This document shows positions 6,190-9,557 of a stretch of DNA of 9,557 nucleotides, piece after piece. Origin of the DNA: Planctomycetota bacterium (GTDB lineage: Bacteria; Planctomycetota; Planctomycetia; Pirellulales; UBA7805); NCBI GenBank assembly GCA_014237955.1, contig JABABY010000068.1, positions 1 to 9,557 on the forward strand. Reading direction: 5' to 3'. Numbering within the stretch: the stretch's first letter is position 1; every line of letters starts with the position of its first letter. A program made the translations under genes and the position numbers. The notes below the pieces were generated by a model that ran no database searches, was not told the DNA's origin, and saw nothing but the letters and a program-made list of their open reading frames with translations.

Positions 6190-7863
6190 TCATTCCCGAG
6201 GGAGTTCGTAACAAGCCGCCTGTTCTGCGTTGCGGACCAACAAAAAAGGTCCATAGAGACAGATGTTGTTCCAGGTCTTGCCCTCGATTGCCGAGAACTT
6301 TGTAAGCTCCGTATGTTTTTTGGGCGTTGCTTCCACCAGATGGACATTACCCGATTCGCTCAGTACTAGGATCACATCACCGACTAGCAAAATCTGTCCA
6401 TGGCCATAGCGGCCCTTTTTCCATTTTGGCCGACCAGTATTGAGGTCGACGCACTGCATGATGCCATCGCTGAGTCCGTATATATAGCCATCTTTAATGA
6501 CAACATTGGTGAACTTGGTTCGCAATGCGTTGTGCCTGCTCCAGATTGTTTTAGTCGTCCAACCAGAATCTGGAGAATGGAGAATTTGTAATAGCATTGC
6601 CCCTGTGCCGTACCCCTTCGAAACTAAAACACGATCCCCGTCTATTGCGACGGCTTGTGATATATTTGGATTGACTAAGTTATCACCTTCCCAGTCGTGC
6701 TTCCACAATTCCTCTCCTGAGTTGGGATCATAGCCAGCCACATTGTTTTCATTGGCATTCAGAATCTGTTTTGTTCCACAGAGGGTCACTAGTGAAGGAG
6801 AGCTATAACTGATTTGACTTGTGCCATTCTTCCAAACCAGTTCTCCAGTGTCCTTGTCGTAAGCGACGAGTGAATAATGCCTCTCCTCTTGTGGTCCACC
6901 CGCGGGAACCACCACAGTATCATTCACAATCAGTGGTGAGCTCGAGCGCCCGTAGTACAGCATCTTTGCGTCTTCCTCGGTCGAAAGCCCAAACTCTTTC
7001 TGGAGGTTGTGTTTCCAGAGAACATTGCCATTTGCTCCATCAAAACAATGCAATTGTCCCGTAACGCCGAGTGAGTAAACTTTTCCCTGATGGATGGTAG
7101 GTGTACTTCGAGGGCCAATCCCACCAAGCTTGTGTTGGTAACGGGCTTTTGTGGCATGGGACCACTGGATCTTCCCGGTTTTCAAATCGTAGCAGACGAC
7201 AAGTTCCAGGGCCCCTCGCTGCTCCATCGTGACGGCATAGCCGTTCACAGCAGAGAATGCCGACCAGCCAGCACCAATGGGTTGTTTCCAAAGTTGACGA
7301 GGTGGCGTCGCTGCCCAATCTCGAGAAAGCCCAGCCGCAGGTAGTGTTGCCCGTCGCTGCGGGCCTAAAAATTGTGGGAAGTCGTATGCTGTACTTTTGC
7401 CCAAATCGATCTTAGGCAAATCGTTTTGGGAAGGTTGATTCTGTAATTCTGGAAGGAGTTGGTCGGAAGGGACCGAAAAACGAGGTGCGAATCGGGGAAT
7501 CAATTCACCACTAAAGTGATCGATGCGGTAGAAAATAAAAAAAAGGGCAATACAACTAATGATGACTCCCGTCGGCAGCCACCGTAGCCGCCGGGAATGC
7601 CCGCTCCAAAAAGAAAACCAGAGAATCCACGCCATCAAGGCCACGAAGCCAAAACCGAGTGTCAGTAGATTGTTGACAGCATGATCAGCAGTAAGATCAG
7701 TTGTGCGGACCAAAAAGATGCAGCCCACAGCGATTCCCACAACCACCCAAATTTTTAAGGGTGGTAAAAGCCGAGGGTTCTGCTTGGGGGCAGCACTGCA
7801 TTGAGCATCGCTCGTGCTGTCTCGGGAAACAGGCTTGTCTTGTCTGGGGCGATCTGCTGCCAT
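6190..7863 (-). CDS. Membrane-anchored PQQ-like beta-propeller protein
   Basis: A 557-residue protein in two parts. The N-terminal 115 residues hold three membrane helices, about 37-53, 66-87 and 97-113. Positive charge lies before the first and between the second and third ('SGHSRRLRWLP'), which places the N-terminus inside and the rest outside, in the periplasm or equivalent. After a polar linker (about 118-160) comes 'DFPQFLGPQRRATLPAAGLS', the entry motif common in planctomycete propellers, then repeated beta-propeller blades ending in a Trp: 'YDLKTGKIQWSH' (225-236), 'FDGANGNVLWKH' (274-285), 'YDKDTGELVWKN' (335-346), 'YDPNSGEELWKH' (378-389) and 'VDLNTGRPKWKK' (472-483). This is the PQQ/BamB-type repeat; it shows a scaffold or binding role, not an enzyme, since no quinoprotein dehydrogenase active site or CxxCH heme motif is seen. 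It follows the desaturase by 36 bp on the same strand, and no Shine-Dalgarno sequence precedes its ATG, so it is probably co-transcribed. Confidence 0.88.
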   Translation of the reverse strand: MAADRPRQDKPVSRDSTSDAQCSAAPKQNPRLLPPLKIWVVVGIAVGCIFLVRTTDLTADHAVNNLLTLGFGFVALMAWILWFSFWSGHSRRLRWLPTGVIISCIALFFIFYRIDHFSGELIPRFAPRFSVPSDQLLPELQNQPSQNDLPKIDLGKSTAYDFPQFLGPQRRATLPAAGLSRDWAATPPRQLWKQPIGAGWSAFSAVNGYAVTMEQRGALELVVCYDLKTGKIQWSHATKARYQHKLGGIGPRSTPTIHQGKVYSLGVTGQLHCFDGANGNVLWKHNLQKEFGLSTEEDAKMLYYGRSSSPLIVNDTVVVPAGGPQEERHYSLVAYDKDTGELVWKNGTSQISYSSPSLVTLCGTKQILNANENNVAGYDPNSGEELWKHDWEGDNLVNPNISQAVAIDGDRVLVSKGYGTGAMLLQILHSPDSGWTTKTIWSRHNALRTKFTNVVIKDGYIYGLSDGIMQCVDLNTGRPKWKKGRYGHGQILLVGDVILVLSESGNVHLVEATPKKHTELTKFSAIEGKTWNNICLYGPFLLVRNAEQAACYELPRE

Positions 7864-7899
7864 GGCAGGACACTTTCAACAAAGCAGTCACAACAGACC

Positions 7900-9045
7900 T
7901 TAGGCCGCATCAGATAGTTGTGATGATGCTTGCTTGGGTATCGAGCGTACGGTCCGAAACAATTCCTTCAGTACTGAAAAGACACTCGGGTAGACCAATT
8001 CTCTGTAGGGTGAATCGGCTGGCAACTGGGCCATCAGTCGCTCGTGTGCAGTCCGAAGATTGTGATAAGGCAAGGTGGGAAACATATGGTGCAGTGCGTG
8101 ATAGCGGAGCCCAACCGGGTAGAGAAATTCTGTAAAAAACCGATTGCCTACAATGTCAACCGAATCAAACAATTGTGCACGAAAGCTTACTTGTCGTCCA
8201 TCGAGGGTCCAGTGATGGGCAGTCAAGGAGCGAAAATAGTGCAGCGAAAGGGGAAGAAATGCAAGCAAAAGGATGGTGAAAACTCGTGACAGTGGTGTAC
8301 CGATGCTGTAGCCGAGGGCACCCAAAACCACCAGGCTGGGAATGAGCCAGGCTCGTAGGCAGCACATAATATCCATTGCCGCCCACCACTTTCTTGGCGC
8401 GTCTTTAGAGATTTTGCGACGGTAAGCATGATTGAAAACGACAGACGAGCAGGTGGTCAATATCCAAAGTCGTAATCGTGGATGCAAAAATGAAATGGGC
8501 GTCAAAATAAGCAATCGGAACAAGACGAATATCGGTTGCCCCACAATTTGTGTGAGGAATATCAAAACCCTAAAAACCGGACCTCTTCCAATCGACAAGT
8601 ATTCGCCGTCCCGATGGGTACCATAGATTGTGTTGTTGTGGTGGTCCATGTGATACTCGAAAAAATACGAGGGTAACATCGCCGGCACACCCACCAGCAA
8701 GTTCCAGGCAATACGAAAACTTTTTAGACTACTCGTCGCATTCAGATGGGCAACCTCATGAATCATATTTGTCACGCGGTGCAACCCAAAACCAGCGACC
8801 ACGTAACACAGAATAGCCTGCCAGGAAAACAAAAATGCAGGGATATATTGCGAAGAGTCTGTCGGCATTCCCTTGGCATACCCCATTGCCGTTTCCTGGT
8901 GAAACACAAAGAGAATGCAGCTATAGGTAATTGTCAGCGTGATCAGGGTATCGGTCCAGTAGATCCATGCCTTCGGTTTAAGAAGATCAGCCACAATCTT
9001 TCTTGCATCGCCGATTGGAAAAGCTTCGTCTTTGATGGCGGGCAT
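7900..9045 (-). CDS. Membrane fatty acid desaturase (three-His-box di-iron family)
   Basis: A 381-residue integral membrane protein of the fatty acid desaturase/hydroxylase superfamily. The three histidine boxes that bind the di-iron centre are intact: H96-EVA-H100 (HxxxH), H132-MD-HH136 (HxxHH) and H316-AL-HH320 (HxxHH), with a further 'TAHHW' (276-280). Hydrophobic segments lie around 28-50, 70-90, 110-128, 158-185, 195-207, 228-248 and 254-270. 'YHALHHMFPTLPYHNLRTAHERL' (quoted in part: residues 315-337, with 'PTLPYHNL' after the third box) is characteristic of an O2-dependent acyl-lipid or related desaturase. Substrate and double-bond position cannot be read; carotenoid- or sphingolipid-modifying relatives share the same boxes. 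No fused cytochrome b5 domain is present, so an external electron donor is needed. The start is supported by AAAGGA six bases upstream. It is the first gene of the unit that includes the beta-propeller gene. Confidence 0.9.
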   Translation of the reverse strand: MPAIKDEAFPIGDARKIVADLLKPKAWIYWTDTLITLTITYSCILFVFHQETAMGYAKGMPTDSSQYIPAFLFSWQAILCYVVAGFGLHRVTNMIHEVAHLNATSSLKSFRIAWNLLVGVPAMLPSYFFEYHMDHHNNTIYGTHRDGEYLSIGRGPVFRVLIFLTQIVGQPIFVLFRLLILTPISFLHPRLRLWILTTCSSVVFNHAYRRKISKDAPRKWWAAMDIMCCLRAWLIPSLVVLGALGYSIGTPLSRVFTILLLAFLPLSLHYFRSLTAHHWTLDGRQVSFRAQLFDSVDIVGNRFFTEFLYPVGLRYHALHHMFPTLPYHNLRTAHERLMAQLPADSPYRELVYPSVFSVLKELFRTVRSIPKQASSQLSDAA

Positions 9046-9364
9046 GCGATGTCCTTTAGGAATGTTTTTTAGGTGGGGATAGTGCGGAAGGGATTAGAAA
9101 AAGCTTGCTGACCATCCTTGAATCTGAACCACTCGGCCCGATGCATTACCTTTTGTATGCAAAAGTCAGTCTAGGCTATTCAAGAAGCCTTGACTAAGGG
9201 GGTGGCTCCTGAAAGGACGCTGAATTCAGCAAGAATATAGAGGGATACGGTAAAGTTTTAGGACAATTATCTCCTTCGGGACGGCTAGGTTTAACATCGC
9301 CTGACGGGGTTTACTGCGCGTACCAAAACATGATGGTAATTGCAATTGCACGACGTGCCACAAT

Positions 9365-9394
9365 GAGACGAATAACGGTGAGACGAGTAGCGGT
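9365..9394. repeat. Two-copy 15-bp tandem repeat
   Basis: GAGACGAATAACGGT (9365-9379) is followed directly by GAGACGAGTAGCGGT (9380-9394): 13 of 15 positions are identical. The unit length is a multiple of three, so in either small open frame here it repeats a five-residue pattern (TVIRL/TATRL on the minus strand). It may be a local duplication with no function. Confidence 0.5.
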
Positions 9395-9416
9395 CAACAT
9401 TAAGATTACAGTTTTA

Positions 9417-9459
9417 GCTTTTTCGGACTGCCGTAGAGGATATGTCCTCTCGAAAAAGC
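9417..9459. repeat. Nested inverted repeat (9-bp outer stem, 6-bp inner stem)
   Basis: GCTTTTTCG (9417-9425) is perfectly complementary to CGAAAAAGC (9451-9459). Inside, AGAGGA (9435-9440) pairs with TCCTCT (9445-9450) around a TATG loop and stacks directly on the outer stem on its 3' side, leaving a nine-base bulge (9426-9434) on the other side. Either strand could fold as a small RNA element. No T-tract follows on either strand, so an intrinsic terminator is unlikely. Confidence 0.45.
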
Positions 9460-9557
9460 GATTCAGAAATTTCATGGCAGAGATTTCGCAACGACGCATC
9501 GAGTACAAGATCGCCTGCTGATTGGAACACATTCTCAATCAGCCGTCCAAATACCAA

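Larger units (their letters stand above)
9046..9557. other. Region upstream of the desaturase without a convincing gene
   Basis: These 512 bp start with the desaturase ribosome binding site (AAAGGA on the minus strand, 9052-9057) and should contain its promoter, although no clear -35/-10 pair is evident. Hairpin-forming stretches are frequent: CTTTTG-TATG-CAAAAG (9150-9165), TCAAG-AAGC-CTTGA (9180-9193), the perfect 12-bp palindrome GCTGAATTCAGC (9219-9230) and a nested structure at 9417-9459. Near the right end two overlapping small frames exist on opposite strands (plus 9330-9521, minus 9311-9538, the latter with an internal ATG at 9475 and a basic/hydrophobic C-terminus). Neither has a Shine-Dalgarno sequence or a family match I recognise, so I do not call either a gene. 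Confidence 0.5.

Noticed and set aside
5938..6369. 143-codon plus-strand frame bridging the RidA and beta-propeller genes.
   Set aside because: It overlaps both well-supported genes in other frames and shows no family features.
1..9557. CRISPR arrays, insertion sequences, integrases, phage or toxin-antitoxin genes.
   Set aside because: No spaced direct repeats, no terminal inverted repeats flanking a transposase-like frame and no such protein motifs were seen.

Overview
The window reads as bacterial chromosome from the Planctomycetota, most likely a Pirellulaceae-type marine lineage. This rests on moderate GC content, a membrane-anchored PQQ-like beta-propeller protein with the planctomycete-style 'DFPQFLGP' entry motif, scattered biosynthetic genes, weak or absent Shine-Dalgarno sequences, and genes that switch strand often. 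The taxonomic call is inference; there is no rRNA or marker gene to confirm it. I see no insertion sequence, integrase, CRISPR array, rRNA or tRNA.

Left part (1-3954): the C-terminal end of an RND/MMPL-type membrane transporter (+) runs tail-to-tail into a ketoacyl-ACP-synthase-like gene (-). The latter keeps the thiolase fold motifs but has lost the active-site Cys and one of the two catalytic His. Head-to-head with it lies an extended SDR (NAD-dependent epimerase/dehydratase, +), which is followed tail-to-tail by a classical SDR of the HSD10 (3-hydroxyacyl-CoA dehydrogenase type 2) kind (-). An acyl-chain or lipid theme is plausible, but the partner genes (ACP, active KS, dehydratase) would have to lie left of the window or elsewhere.

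Middle part (3955-6118): a divergent control region precedes hisI (phosphoribosyl-AMP cyclohydrolase, GTG start) and hisG (long-form ATP phosphoribosyltransferase), which overlap by ATGA. A RidA-family gene follows on the same strand after 101 bp. The leader of hisI holds a 15-bp palindrome and, just downstream, a folded arrangement closed by a 9-bp inverted repeat whose outer extension can pair with the hisI Shine-Dalgarno sequence. This is the best candidate here for an undescribed regulatory element.

Right part (6119-9557): on the minus strand a three-His-box membrane fatty acid desaturase is followed after 36 bp by a PQQ-like beta-propeller protein with three N-terminal membrane segments, probably as one transcription unit. 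The last 512 bp upstream of the desaturase contain no convincing gene but several hairpins, including a nested 9-bp plus 6-bp structure at 9417-9459.

The order of strands (+ - + - + + + - -) gives three tail-to-tail junctions with short gaps and two head-to-head control regions, so each control region probably serves both flanking units.
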